Shown here one piece after another: positions 52,557-61,587 of a DNA stretch of 64,000 bases. The notes below the pieces were generated by a model. It saw nothing but the letters and a program-made list of their open reading frames with translations, ran no database searches and was not told the origin of the DNA. Numbering within the stretch: position 1 is the stretch's first letter; the number at the start of each line of letters is the position of its first letter. The translations under genes were made by a program, and so were the position numbers. Source of the stretch: an uncultured Acetatifactor sp. (lineage in GTDB: Bacteria > Bacillota > Clostridia > Lachnospirales > Lachnospiraceae); NCBI GenBank assembly GCA_910588225.1, contig CAJUQT010000001.1, forward strand, positions 95,242 to 159,241. The letters run 5' to 3'.

Positions 52557-53837
52557 TCACTTCAGGCTCTGCAGAAATTCTTCCAGCACAATCATTTTCC
52601 CGCCGGCCAGCCTGGATGCTTCCGCCGCCAGCGCCATATAATGGCTTTCAAGAGACTGGCGAAGAGAAGTCAGCGTCCCCGTTCCCCGGCTTCTGGCCTC
52701 AAACATATCATGGAGCATACGGTAATCGCCTCCGCCGTGACCGGAAATGGTCTCCTGCACATCCATCCGGAAGGTTTCCTCCTCACCGCCGAACCTGTGG
52801 AGCACCAATGTCTCTTCCTCCAGGTTCCCGCTGATGTCCCCCTTCGTGCCCATGATATGAATGGTCCTGTGGTTGTTCCGGTTCAGACCGCACATATGAA
52901 AGCTCACGGTAATCCCGTTTTCCATCTCCATAGTAACAGACTGATTGTCTACCACATCATTGTCACAGTGGAACACGCATCTGCCGTAAGGACCGGTACG
53001 CAGCGTCTCCAGCAGCCCCTCCCTGTCAGGGCAGGCCGTAACCGCCTTCTGCATCCATCCTGCACCGTTGGTATCATATCCGGTGACCTGGTCTGTCACA
53101 TAGATTTTCTCCGCATCATAGGGACATTCCGCCTTTACAGGACATCCGTCCATGCAATAATGAGGCGCACCCTCCGGCGCATTTTCTTCCCGAAAATACG
53201 CCAGACTTCCCATGGAGGACAACCGTCTGCATCTGCTGTCCGTGAGCCAGACCAGGATATCCATATCGTGACAGCATTTTGCCAATATCATGGGACTTGT
53301 CTCTCCGCCTTTTCTCCAATTGCCCCGCACATAGCTGTGAGCCTGGTGCCAGTATCCCACATTTTCACTGGCCTGTATGGACACAATCTGTCCCACGGCT
53401 CCCTCTTCCAGCAGCTTTTTCAGCCTCTGATAAAAAGGCGCATACCGCAGTACATGGCAGACAGTCACACTCCGCCCCAGGCTCTCCGCCTTCTCCAGAA
53501 GCTGCCTGCATTCTTTCCCATCGGCAGACACCGGCTTCTCCAGCAGAAGGTCATACCCTTTCTCCAGCGCAAGACAGGCATGAAGTACATGTTCCTGGTC
53601 CTGGGTACAGATAAAAGCCATATCCGCCATTTTAGGCTGCGCAAACATTTCCTCCACAGTGGAAAAGCAGTGTTCTTCCGAAAGGCCATACTCCTGCTTC
53701 ATCTCCTGAAGGCGCTCCGGAATTCTGTCCGCCGCCGCCACAAGCTTCATCTGCTCCGGGAACTTTTTCGAGTAGGGCGCATAAGTCAGCCTTCCCCGGC
53801 CGCCTGCACCGGCAATTACCACAGTCGTCACTCCCAT
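52557..53837 (-). CDS. Gfo/Idh/MocA oxidoreductase with Cys cluster
   Basis: 426 residues. N-terminal Rossmann fold (VVIAGAGGRGRLTYAPY), LLEKPVSAD as the EKP motif, and HDMDILVWL with the conserved active-site region. Mid-domain YCMDGCPVKAECPYDA contains three closely spaced cysteines, matched in position by a Cys cluster in the neighbouring paralogue. Probably an NAD(P)-linked sugar oxidoreductase or an NAD-recycling glycosidase relative. The ATG at 53837 has GAGGAAGG upstream and overlaps the preceding gene by ten bases. Confidence 0.88.
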   Translation of the reverse strand: MGVTTVVIAGAGGRGRLTYAPYSKKFPEQMKLVAAADRIPERLQEMKQEYGLSEEHCFSTVEEMFAQPKMADMAFICTQDQEHVLHACLALEKGYDLLLEKPVSADGKECRQLLEKAESLGRSVTVCHVLRYAPFYQRLKKLLEEGAVGQIVSIQASENVGYWHQAHSYVRGNWRKGGETSPMILAKCCHDMDILVWLTDSRCRRLSSMGSLAYFREENAPEGAPHYCMDGCPVKAECPYDAEKIYVTDQVTGYDTNGAGWMQKAVTACPDREGLLETLRTGPYGRCVFHCDNDVVDNQSVTMEMENGITVSFHMCGLNRNNHRTIHIMGTKGDISGNLEEETLVLHRFGGEEETFRMDVQETISGHGGGDYRMLHDMFEARSRGTGTLTSLRQSLESHYMALAAEASRLAGGKMIVLEEFLQSLK

Positions 53838-55078
53838 GCTTCCTTCCTCTCTTTCCATCTGTCAAAGGATACCAGTTCTTCTATAGTCACAGGTCTGTGT
53901 TCCCTGATACTCTTATTGGCGGCAATCCCGATGAGAATGGACATTGAGCCGTCTTTGGAACCGGCAAACTGCCCCAGCGGGTCGGCCAGATCCCCTCTGA
54001 ACAGCATTCTCAGCAGTCTCTCGTCTCCGCCGCCGTGGCTTCCTGCCTCCTTCTTCAGGTCATAGGTCATGGTGCCCCCCTTTCTGTCAAAAAGTTTAAT
54101 ATGGAAGCAGTCATCACAGGCCTGGGTTCCTGTGTCAAATTCGCAGGCCTCCATCCTCCCTTTCGTGCCGCTTATGGAAATCTTCCATCCCTCATAGGGA
54201 GCATGGGCCACCAGAGAATAGGACATCAGGGCCCCCTGACGGTATTTTACAGCCAGAGACATGGTGTCATAGATGTCAATCTCTTCCGCAAAAACACAGC
54301 GGTCTCTGTAATATCCGTCCTCCGATTCGCAGTCATAATACATGGCCTTCACCCAGGGTACCTGACTGTCCAGATACATATACTCGCACTCTCCTGCATG
54401 AGGACAGGTGCAGCATCTCTCACTCCGCTTTTCCCCTGCGGCGCCATAGAACCGCAGCGTTCCGTTGGCAAAGACTTCCTCCGGCTCCTGGCCGATCAGC
54501 CAGTTCACAATATCAAAATGATGGGTGGATTTATGTACCAGCAGTCCTCCGCAGTTCTCCAGCTTTCTGTGCCATCTGCGGAAATAATCGGCTCCGTGAA
54601 CCGTGTCCAGCATCCACTCAAAATGTACGTTCAGAACCTCTCCCACCACTCCCTGGGCCAGCAGTTCCTTCATCCTGGTAAACAGCGGCATGTAGCGGCA
54701 GTTAAATGTCACAGTGATCCGCCTTCCATTGCGCTCTTCCGCATCCAGAATGGCATTGCAGCTGTCTGCGTCCATGGTCATGGGTTTCTCACAGATCACG
54801 TCCACCCCCAAGTCCAGCGCCCTCACCACATACTGGCTGTGAAAGCGGTCCACTGTAGTGACGATGGCACAGTCCGGTCTGACCTCCTCCATCATTTTAT
54901 CAAAGTTCGTATACACAGGCACCTCATAAGGAATCAGGCTTTCCACATACTCTGCCCGCTTCCGGTTCACATCCATGATTCCGGCCAGGTGCGCCACATC
55001 GTTATATCTCTCCGCTATGGCAGAGGCATACATCCAGTATCCTCTCCCACCGGAACCCACTAATACATATTCTTTCAT
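53828..55078 (-). CDS. Gfo/Idh/MocA oxidoreductase with Cys cluster
   Basis: 416 residues: YVLVGSGGRGYWMYASAIAE (dinucleotide binding), CEKPMTMD (EKP motif), HKSTHHFDIVNWL (active-site His-Asp region). RCCTCPHAGECEYMYLD carries four cysteines at the place corresponding to the cluster in the downstream paralogue. It is full length and distinct from that paralogue, so an old duplication. AGGAGGAACAGAG precedes the ATG. Substrate is probably an amino sugar or uronic derivative of the imported glycan. Confidence 0.9.
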   Translation of the reverse strand: MKEYVLVGSGGRGYWMYASAIAERYNDVAHLAGIMDVNRKRAEYVESLIPYEVPVYTNFDKMMEEVRPDCAIVTTVDRFHSQYVVRALDLGVDVICEKPMTMDADSCNAILDAEERNGRRITVTFNCRYMPLFTRMKELLAQGVVGEVLNVHFEWMLDTVHGADYFRRWHRKLENCGGLLVHKSTHHFDIVNWLIGQEPEEVFANGTLRFYGAAGEKRSERCCTCPHAGECEYMYLDSQVPWVKAMYYDCESEDGYYRDRCVFAEEIDIYDTMSLAVKYRQGALMSYSLVAHAPYEGWKISISGTKGRMEACEFDTGTQACDDCFHIKLFDRKGGTMTYDLKKEAGSHGGGDERLLRMLFRGDLADPLGQFAGSKDGSMSILIGIAANKSIREHRPVTIEELVSFDRWKERKEAWE

Positions 55079-55224
55079 CTCTGTTCCTCCTGATTTTAGT
55101 TCCGCAGCAGCCTATTCAATCCTCAAATATCGGCAGAGAACTTCCGGCCGCATATAGCCGCGCTCATAAGTACTCTGGAGCACTGGCTGGGCTGCTGTTC
55201 CAGTCGCTGCGCGGCGGCACTATA

Positions 55225-55244
55225 AATTGCCGCTTACGGCAATT
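55225..55244. repeat. Short perfect hairpin
   Basis: AATTGCCG-CTTA-CGGCAATT, an 8-bp stem with a 4-base loop, 13 bases past the hydrolase stop on the minus strand. There is no T-run, so it is an mRNA-end structure or operator rather than a clear terminator. Confidence 0.5.
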
Positions 55245-55256
55245 GGGTAAAGTCCC

Positions 55257-56303
55257 TTACTTCCATATCTGTCCATTCAGCGCCTCCGCAAAAAAAGCTT
55301 CCGCCCGTCTGCCGCCGAAGGCATGGCTTCCCTCATGGATGTCCGTCCAAAGTCTGTCCGGCACACCCGCGGCCTCGTAGATCTCTTTTACATGGAGGTA
55401 TCCCTTCCACATATCCTGAAAATAAAAGCAGGTATCCGCCGTCCCCATTTCCAGCATCAGATATCTGGGTGCAATGAGACCGCCCACGTCATCTGTATCC
55501 ATCCATTTCAGAATCTCCGGCAGAATCTGGGAACCACAGAAGTTCCCTCTGTGCACGCCGAAGGAAGCAAAGGGATTGATATAGGCAATCACGTCTGCCG
55601 CCCGGATTCTGGGTTCCACCGCCGCTGTAAAAGCCGTTATCGTGCCGCCCTGGCTCATTCCCATCATGCCAATGCATTCCGGGGCCACCTCCGGCCGGGT
55701 ACACAGATAATCCACACAACATTTCATGTCCCATATATTCAGCATCAGGGGGTACAGGCCCATAATTCCGCCTTTCAGGAAATTTACGTTGCAGGTGTCT
55801 CTGCCCAGATAATCATCTCCATCCCGTCTCTCTCCAAAGCCTCTCAAATCCGGCATCAGCGTCAGATATCCCTTTCTCGCCATCTGCGCGCCGTAATCAT
55901 AATTCATCAGATCAATGTCCGCCTGATGCTCCGGTGTGGACACCAGTCCTGCCACCGGGTCCTTTCCAAAGCTGCCGTGACCATGGACGCAGAGAATGGC
56001 CGGCTGTGAACGGTCCTTCTTAAAATACTTCGGAATCAGCACCTGACACGGCACCGACATATAATCTTCCGTATCGAAAACCACCCTCTCCCGGATAAAG
56101 TCCTTCTCCTCCACCGAGTATTCCACTTCTGCCTCCAGCGGAACCTTCTCCGGGAACTTTCCCATCAGCTCCAGAAGCTTTTCCAGCGTTTCCTTCCGCC
56201 AGTCCTGAAAATCCATGCCACAGTGCCCGAACCGAAACGCCGGCTCAAGCTCCGCCGCCTTTCTGTCCCAATAAGCCTGCATGGAAAACTGTCTCCTGCT
56301 CAT
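55257..56303 (-). CDS. Alpha/beta hydrolase (acetylxylan-esterase-like, Abhydrolase_7 type)
   Basis: 348 residues. PAILCVHGHGSFGKDPV (oxyanion His-Gly), DLRGFGERRDGDDY, GMMGMSQGGTITAF (Ser nucleophile in GxSxGG), EMGTADTCF (acid) and EGSHAFGG (His) complete a triad. There is no signal peptide, so it acts inside the cell on imported sugars; deacetylation is the likeliest reaction. The ATG at 56303 follows AAGG; the ATG at 56282 has AGGAGA upstream and is an alternative start. Confidence 0.85.
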   Translation of the reverse strand: MSRRQFSMQAYWDRKAAELEPAFRFGHCGMDFQDWRKETLEKLLELMGKFPEKVPLEAEVEYSVEEKDFIRERVVFDTEDYMSVPCQVLIPKYFKKDRSQPAILCVHGHGSFGKDPVAGLVSTPEHQADIDLMNYDYGAQMARKGYLTLMPDLRGFGERRDGDDYLGRDTCNVNFLKGGIMGLYPLMLNIWDMKCCVDYLCTRPEVAPECIGMMGMSQGGTITAFTAAVEPRIRAADVIAYINPFASFGVHRGNFCGSQILPEILKWMDTDDVGGLIAPRYLMLEMGTADTCFYFQDMWKGYLHVKEIYEAAGVPDRLWTDIHEGSHAFGGRRAEAFFAEALNGQIWK

Positions 56304-56506
56304 CTCCGCCGCCTTTCTCTGTCTTAACTCTGCTTTTCTGAATCTGTCCTATCCGCTGAAACTTTCCATTGCGAACTACAACAAACCTTCCGGTCACCCT
56401 GGCATATTCCAATTGCCAGCCCGACAAATTTCCTTTTGCCCGATAGCTATCTGTCCTTGTGCCAGCCCGACAGAATCCGCCCCACCCCAAACAGCCATTG
56501 CACCAA

Positions 56507-56588
56507 CCTGACAGAATCCGCATTGCGGATTCTGTCAGGAGTGACTTAGTTTTTCTAAGGCTGAGTCCTTTCCGGCCTTAGAAAAACT
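56507..56588. repeat. Two tandem inverted repeats at the end of the importer operon
   Basis: First a perfect 15-bp palindrome arm (56507-56521 with 56525-56539, loop ATT). Then a 14-bp inverted repeat (56548-56561 with 56575-56588) abutting the permease stop. A partial extra copy of the first arm lies at about 56468-56480. No T-run follows on either strand. Confidence 0.7.
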
Positions 56589-57506
56589 TCACTCCTTGAC
56601 GGCCCCAATCATCATCCCCTTGATAAAGTACTTCTGCAGGAACGGATACACGCACAGAATAGGCACCAGCGCCACCACAATGACCACATACTTCAGCTGC
56701 AGGCTGATCATACTCATGGTTGCCGACCCAGCCACCTCTCCCGCCACACTTTCATTGTTAATCAGAATTTTCATCAGAAACACCTGCAGCGGCTGCAGAT
56801 CCTTGCGCCCCGGCAGATAAATCATGGCGTTGAAATAGCCGTTCCACTGATGCACCGCATAGTAGATGATCAGCACGGACATAATGGGCATGGACAGCGG
56901 AATGAAAATCTTCCGCAGTATGGTCCATTCCGTGGCTCCGTCAATCCTGGCCGATTCATACAGGCTGTCAGGAATGGTGGACAGAAAGGTCCTGGCCATA
57001 ATGATATAATAAGCCGCCGCCCCGGTAGGCAGCACAATGGCCCAGCGGGTATTGTACAGTCCAATCCTGTTAATCAACAGATACATTGGCACCAGTGTAC
57101 CTGAGAAAAACATGGATAGCGTGAAGAAAAAGGACAGCTGCCTTCTCAGGAAAAACTGACGCCTGGACAGAGGGTACGCCGCCATCATGGTAAGTACGGT
57201 ACTGATAGCCGTCCCCACCACGGTATACCATATGGTATTATAATAAGAACGCCAGACTTCCCCGTTGCGGAATATCATCTCATAAGCCTTCAGGGAGAAT
57301 CCTTTGGGCAGCAGCGTCACCAGATTGGAGACAACCGCTTCCGGCGTGCTGATGGACATGCTGAACACATAAATCAGCGGGTACAGCGTAATGCAGGCTG
57401 CCAGAAAGCAGAACACATAGTTACATACTGTAAAAATTCTGTCCCCCGGAGACATCCTGCGGCGTCTTCTGCGGGTTCGCGTCATTTTCTTTTTATCTGT
57501 CACCAT
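56589..57506 (-). CDS. Carbohydrate ABC transporter permease, LplC type
   Basis: 305 residues with six hydrophobic helices and the permease loop ESARIDGATEWTILRKIFIP (EAA motif), typical of the second permease of LplABC/YtcP importers. The N-terminus is strongly basic. Its ATG lies 7 bases inside the end of the partner permease, with GGAGG upstream. No ATPase gene is in the operon; such importers usually share an MsmX-like ATPase. Confidence 0.92.
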   Translation of the reverse strand: MVTDKKKMTRTRRRRRRMSPGDRIFTVCNYVFCFLAACITLYPLIYVFSMSISTPEAVVSNLVTLLPKGFSLKAYEMIFRNGEVWRSYYNTIWYTVVGTAISTVLTMMAAYPLSRRQFFLRRQLSFFFTLSMFFSGTLVPMYLLINRIGLYNTRWAIVLPTGAAAYYIIMARTFLSTIPDSLYESARIDGATEWTILRKIFIPLSMPIMSVLIIYYAVHQWNGYFNAMIYLPGRKDLQPLQVFLMKILINNESVAGEVAGSATMSMISLQLKYVVIVVALVPILCVYPFLQKYFIKGMMIGAVKE

Positions 57507-58465
57507 AGAGACACCTCCGATACCTTTCTGCTGAGCTTATTGGCAAAAATAACCAACAGCAGGTTGATAGCCGAATTAAACAGTCCCACCGCCGACCCAA
57601 AGCTGTAATTTCCTTCCACAAGTCCTGTCCTGTATGTATAGGAAGAAATCACATCCGCCACATCCAGGGTCACAGGATTGTACAGAAGGATAATCTTCTC
57701 GTAACCCACGCTCATCAGCGTACCGATCTGCATGATAAAGGTCACAATAACGGTAGGAAGGATACAGGGAATCGACACATGTATCACCTGCTGCAGCTTA
57801 CTGGCACCGTCCACTCTCGCCGCCTCATACAGTTCCTGGCTGACTCCCGTCAGCGCCGCCAGGTAGACGATAGCCGACCAGCCAAATCCCTGCCAGACAC
57901 CACTGGCAATGAATACCGTCCGAAACCACTTTGGCTCCATGAGGAAATTAATGGGTTCACCTCCCAGTGCCTTGATTACGGAATTCACAATTCCGGAACT
58001 GGGGGAAAGAAAATTCACCAGCATACCACAAATAATCACAGTAGAAATGAAATAGGGGATATAACTGACCGCCTGCACCACCCTTTTGTACACCCCATGC
58101 TTCAAGTCATTGGTCATCAGAGCAAAGAGAATGGGAATGGGAAATCCCCACAATATACTGAAGACACTGATTAAAAGCGTATTTCTCAACACCCTTGTAA
58201 AATAAGGTGAATTAAAAAATTGTATGAAATACCGAAACCCCACCCAATCGCTTCCCATGATTCCTTTTACCGCCGAATATTTCTTAAAAGCGATGATATT
58301 TCCATACATGGGATAATAGACAAATACCAGATAATGCACTACTACCGGCAATATAATGATAAGCAGCGCCTTATCCCGCTTTACATTTTTCAGAAACCGT
58401 TTCCCCCCCGCCGCCATCCGTTTCCCCAGGGGCTGCCTTTCTTTTTTTTGCACATTTCCTTTCAA
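57500..58465 (-). CDS. Carbohydrate ABC transporter permease, LplB type
   Basis: 321 residues, six helices, EAA motif EAARVDGASKLQQVIHVSIP. The N-terminal text ALLIIILPVVVHYLVFVYYP and YGNIIAFKKYSAVKGIMGSD is characteristic of LplB. The reading frame starts at a TTG (58465) with AAGGAG about 10 bases upstream; no ATG fits. It pairs with the LplC-type permease downstream and the lipoprotein upstream. Confidence 0.92.
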   Translation of the reverse strand: MKGNVQKKERQPLGKRMAAGGKRFLKNVKRDKALLIIILPVVVHYLVFVYYPMYGNIIAFKKYSAVKGIMGSDWVGFRYFIQFFNSPYFTRVLRNTLLISVFSILWGFPIPILFALMTNDLKHGVYKRVVQAVSYIPYFISTVIICGMLVNFLSPSSGIVNSVIKALGGEPINFLMEPKWFRTVFIASGVWQGFGWSAIVYLAALTGVSQELYEAARVDGASKLQQVIHVSIPCILPTVIVTFIMQIGTLMSVGYEKIILLYNPVTLDVADVISSYTYRTGLVEGNYSFGSAVGLFNSAINLLLVIFANKLSRKVSEVSLW

Positions 58466-58575
58466 AGATACCCTTCTCCTTTCGTTTCAAAAGTACCCTG
58501 CCGCGCCTTCTCTTTTAAATTCGAAACCCCCATCCTATCCACAAAGCCCTCACGCATCTCTCATGACTGTTCCTT

Positions 58576-58603
58576 AAAAAAGAGCCGGCAGACAACCGCC
58601 GGC
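58576..58603 (-). terminator. Intra-operon terminator/attenuator between binding protein and permeases
   Basis: GCCGGC/GCCGGC stem (58584-58589 with 58598-58603) followed by CTCTTTTTT on the minus strand. It lies between the binding-protein stop and the first permease, so partial termination here would keep the lipoprotein more abundant. Confidence 0.75.
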
Positions 58604-58664
58604 CCTTTTTCTTTTATGCGCAGACCCGCATATAGAAGCTTGCTGCCGATGCAGCATACGGAAA

Positions 58665-60371
58665 TCACTGTTGTGATGTCAGCCGATCATACTGCGCCTG
58701 CTTGACGGCCAATATCTTCTCCACGCCCAGCGTCTTCACATACTCCACATAGCTGTCCCATTCCGCCTCAATATCCGCTGTCCCTACGGTAAACTTGCCT
58801 GTCATCTCCCAGATATAAGTGGCCAGATCTCCCGAAAGCCCGCTGATGGACTCGCTTTCTTCCTCTGTGGCAGGCGGAAGCGTCATCCCCGCTACCATAT
58901 AAGGTCTGGTGGCCTCGGTCACATCAAGTATCTTCTGCTGCAGTTCCTCCGGATAGCTGTACAGCATGGCCTGCTCACGCTTGTCGGACTTCAGATAGCA
59001 AAGTCCCAGCTGGCAGCCATAGGAGCTCAGCACTTCACTGGCAGAGAGGCCATCCGGATTGGCCGTAACCTTCTCCGTAAAGCTGTAGGTCCCGTCATTT
59101 TCCTTCACATAAGTATCGCCTTCAATGCCAAAGTTCATCAGTTCCTTGCCTTCCTCGCTCATCATATAGTCCATAAGCGCCACGGCAACATCAGGATGCT
59201 CACAGCTGCTTGTCACAACGTATCCGTTTACTGTCATGTCGCCCACGACCTCTGTCATCTGCGCATAAGGTCCCTTAGGCGGCACTATGGGAATCAACTC
59301 CGCATCTTCCACACCGTTGGCTGCCAATGCTGCTTCCAACGTTGCAATACGGGAAGGATACGCGGTAAACGCCCCCACCTCGTTGCGTGATACTTTTTCA
59401 TACAGCTTGTTCTCATCCCCCAGAGTCAGGAATTCTTCGTCCAGAAGCTTTTCCTCATAGAATGCATTCAGCCAGGTATAGAACTCTTTCGCCTCATCAC
59501 TGATAAACTCGTACTGCATCTTGCCGTTCTCATCCGGATACCATCCGTCGGACTGGAACAGGTGCAGTCCCCATGCATTTGCCCAATATGTGGTATACCA
59601 CGCATGCCCGCCTGCAGAGAAAGGCACCTCATCGCCGGCATCTCCGTTTCCGTTTGCATCCTCGTCGCGGAATGCCCGCAGAACCGTCATCCAGTCATCG
59701 ATGGTCTCCGGAACCTCCAGATTCAGGCGATCCAGCCAGTCCTTGCGGATAATAAAGGAATAAGGAGCAAAATAGGCACTCTCATTCAGGGTATTTACAG
59801 AATAAATATGTCCGTCCGCAGAAGTCAGCGCCCTTACATTAGGAAACTGTTCGTACGCCTTCTGAATATTCTCGCTGTTTGCAATGTACTCCTCCAGCGG
59901 AACAATTGTTCCCTCCCCTCCCAGCTCAGCCAGACTCAGGCCGTTTGGCAGGAACATAATGTCAGGAAGCTTTCCACCGCCTGCGCCAACTCTCAGCTTC
60001 ATCACATCCACATACTGCTTGGACGCAGTCACGTCCCAGTTGATTTTAATGTTGGTACGTTTCTGAATTTCTTCCCATACAGGAAGATTGTCTGCCAGAG
60101 ATGCAACATTTCCGTCCGGTGTCGCTATGGTAAGCTCCACCTGTTCAGCCAAAGGGAACGTAATTCCGGCGCTTATCGGCTCTTCCTCCGAAGGCGTACC
60201 GGTATCGCTTCCGGCCGCGTCGCTTTCCGAGGGTTCCTGTTCCTGTGTCTGTTCACTTGATTGTGCGGAACTTTCCTTAGGTTCATCTCCTCCGCATCCG
60301 GTCAGACATCCCATGATCAGAGCCAGTGCGCTTGCCGCTGCCACAATCTTTTTCCAACTGTTCCTTTTCAT
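58665..60371 (-). CDS. Sugar-binding lipoprotein of LplA type
   Basis: 568 residues. Signal sequence with lipobox ending LTGC (Cys26), an acidic Ser-rich linker (about 30-68), then a large solute-binding domain of extracellular solute-binding family 1/LplA type (YSFIIRKDWLDRLNLEVPET, MTVLRAFRDEDANGNGDAGD, WANAWGLHLFQ). Lipid-anchored outside the membrane. GGAGG lies 8 bases upstream of the ATG. The preceding -10 box is good and the -35 poor, as expected for an AraC-activated promoter. Confidence 0.93.
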   Translation of the reverse strand: MKRNSWKKIVAAASALALIMGCLTGCGGDEPKESSAQSSEQTQEQEPSESDAAGSDTGTPSEEEPISAGITFPLAEQVELTIATPDGNVASLADNLPVWEEIQKRTNIKINWDVTASKQYVDVMKLRVGAGGGKLPDIMFLPNGLSLAELGGEGTIVPLEEYIANSENIQKAYEQFPNVRALTSADGHIYSVNTLNESAYFAPYSFIIRKDWLDRLNLEVPETIDDWMTVLRAFRDEDANGNGDAGDEVPFSAGGHAWYTTYWANAWGLHLFQSDGWYPDENGKMQYEFISDEAKEFYTWLNAFYEEKLLDEEFLTLGDENKLYEKVSRNEVGAFTAYPSRIATLEAALAANGVEDAELIPIVPPKGPYAQMTEVVGDMTVNGYVVTSSCEHPDVAVALMDYMMSEEGKELMNFGIEGDTYVKENDGTYSFTEKVTANPDGLSASEVLSSYGCQLGLCYLKSDKREQAMLYSYPEELQQKILDVTEATRPYMVAGMTLPPATEEESESISGLSGDLATYIWEMTGKFTVGTADIEAEWDSYVEYVKTLGVEKILAVKQAQYDRLTSQQ

Positions 60372-60469
60372 TCATTGTACCTCCTTTGATTTGTACCGAT
60401 TTCCTCTTTTTCTTAAATTGAAAAGTTTCAGAGTTCGGGATTACTTCTATCATATTTGCTTTTTGCAGA

Positions 60470-60475
60470 TTATAC
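60470..60475 (-). promoter_or_regulatory. Promoter -10 of the binding-protein operon
   Basis: A perfect TATAAT on the minus strand about 100 bases before the ATG. No good -35 lies 16-18 bases upstream, which fits activator dependence. Confidence 0.5.
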
Positions 60476-60545
60476 AACAAACCATTCTTGCAGGCATATA
60501 AATCTGTCAGATTCACTAATTTTCTGCGTATTTTCAGGCGTTCAC

Positions 60546-60590
60546 ACAAACTGTAGCACAAAAATTGTATCTCTGGCAAAAACAGTTTGT
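60546..60590. repeat. Inverted repeat between divergent promoters
   Basis: ACAAACTGT (60546-60554) and ACAGTTTGT (60582-60590), separated by 27 bases. The right arm ends at the nagB -35, so it is a candidate operator. Confidence 0.5.
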
Positions 60591-60619
60591 TGCGCCTGTG
60601 TTTCCTTTCGTACTATAAT
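60590..60619 (+). promoter_or_regulatory. Sigma-A promoter of nagB
   Basis: TTGCGC, 18-base spacer, TATAAT (60614-60619), about 60 bases before the ATG. Confidence 0.65.
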
Positions 60620-60681
60620 ATACTTTGTAAGCGAAGGTTTATTTACAAGGTTAAAATACCGAAATTGAAGGAGGAGTTATC

Positions 60682-61404
60682 ATGAACTTACACATTGAAA
60701 AAACACCCGTTCTGCTGGGAGAGAAAGCGGCTGCGCTGACCGCCTCTCTGCTGCGTCAGGCGATCAGTGAAAATGGCAGCGCACGCCTGGTACTATCCAC
60801 CGGCAGCTCTCAGTTCGAAACACTGGAAGCCCTGGTCAAGGAAGATGTCGACTGGAGCAAGGTTACCATGTTCCATCTGGATGAATACGTAAACCTGCCG
60901 GAGACACATCCTGCCAGTTTCCGCAAGTATTTAAAGGAAAGATTTCTCTCAAAGGTTACGCTGGCGGCATACCACCTGGTTGACGGGAATCCTGACTCCA
61001 TTCCTTCTCTGACTGCAGAGCTGAAAAAAGCTCCCGTGGATGTGGGACTGATCGGCATCGGTGAAAACGCGCACATTGCCTTCAATGATCCTCCTGCGGA
61101 TTTCCACACTCGGGAAAGCTATATTGTAGTCAATCTGAATGAAAGATGCAAGCAGCAGCAGGTAGGAGAGGGCTGGTTTGCCACCACGGCAGACGTACCG
61201 GCCCAGGCTATCTCCATGACAGCATGGCAGATCATGCAGTGCCGCCACATTATTTCAGCCGTTCCTCATAAGGTAAAGGCCAAAGCTGTGGCAGATACCC
61301 TGAGCCATGATACCACACCCGATATTCCTGCCACTTTGTTAAAAACGCATCCGAACTTCGACCTGTTCCTGGATGCGGAATCATCTTCTCTGATTTCACA
61401 ATAA
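60682..61404 (+). CDS. nagB: Glucosamine-6-phosphate deaminase
   Basis: 240 residues. LSTGSSQFETLEAL (phosphate-binding loop), MFHLDEYVNLPETHPASFRK (catalytic Asp), GLIGIGENAHIAFNDPPADF and FATTADVPAQAISMT are the NagB signature blocks. Converts GlcN-6-P to fructose-6-P and ammonia, completing the path begun by NagA. AAGGAGGAG lies just upstream of the ATG. It is the first plus-strand gene, divergent from the importer. Confidence 0.95.
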   Translation: MNLHIEKTPVLLGEKAAALTASLLRQAISENGSARLVLSTGSSQFETLEALVKEDVDWSKVTMFHLDEYVNLPETHPASFRKYLKERFLSKVTLAAYHLVDGNPDSIPSLTAELKKAPVDVGLIGIGENAHIAFNDPPADFHTRESYIVVNLNERCKQQQVGEGWFATTADVPAQAISMTAWQIMQCRHIISAVPHKVKAKAVADTLSHDTTPDIPATLLKTHPNFDLFLDAESSSLISQ

Positions 61405-61587
61405 AATCCCTGTGCAGTCGGCTGCACCATCTCACACGGAAAGTAAGGCAATAAAGAGAATCGCCTGGGGGAGTACTGTGAAAATGCACATGAATCCGCG
61501 AGGACACAGATTTAGCTCACAACAAACTCAGAATTTTCTGTGAAACATGCGTGCAAACCCGCAGGGGCAGCCGGCAAGGAGGTTATT

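Noticed and set aside
55126..55133. CCGATATT on the minus strand upstream of a Gfo/Idh gene, like a sigma-D -10
   Set aside because: No TAAA-like box lies 15-17 bases upstream, and the gene belongs to sugar metabolism.
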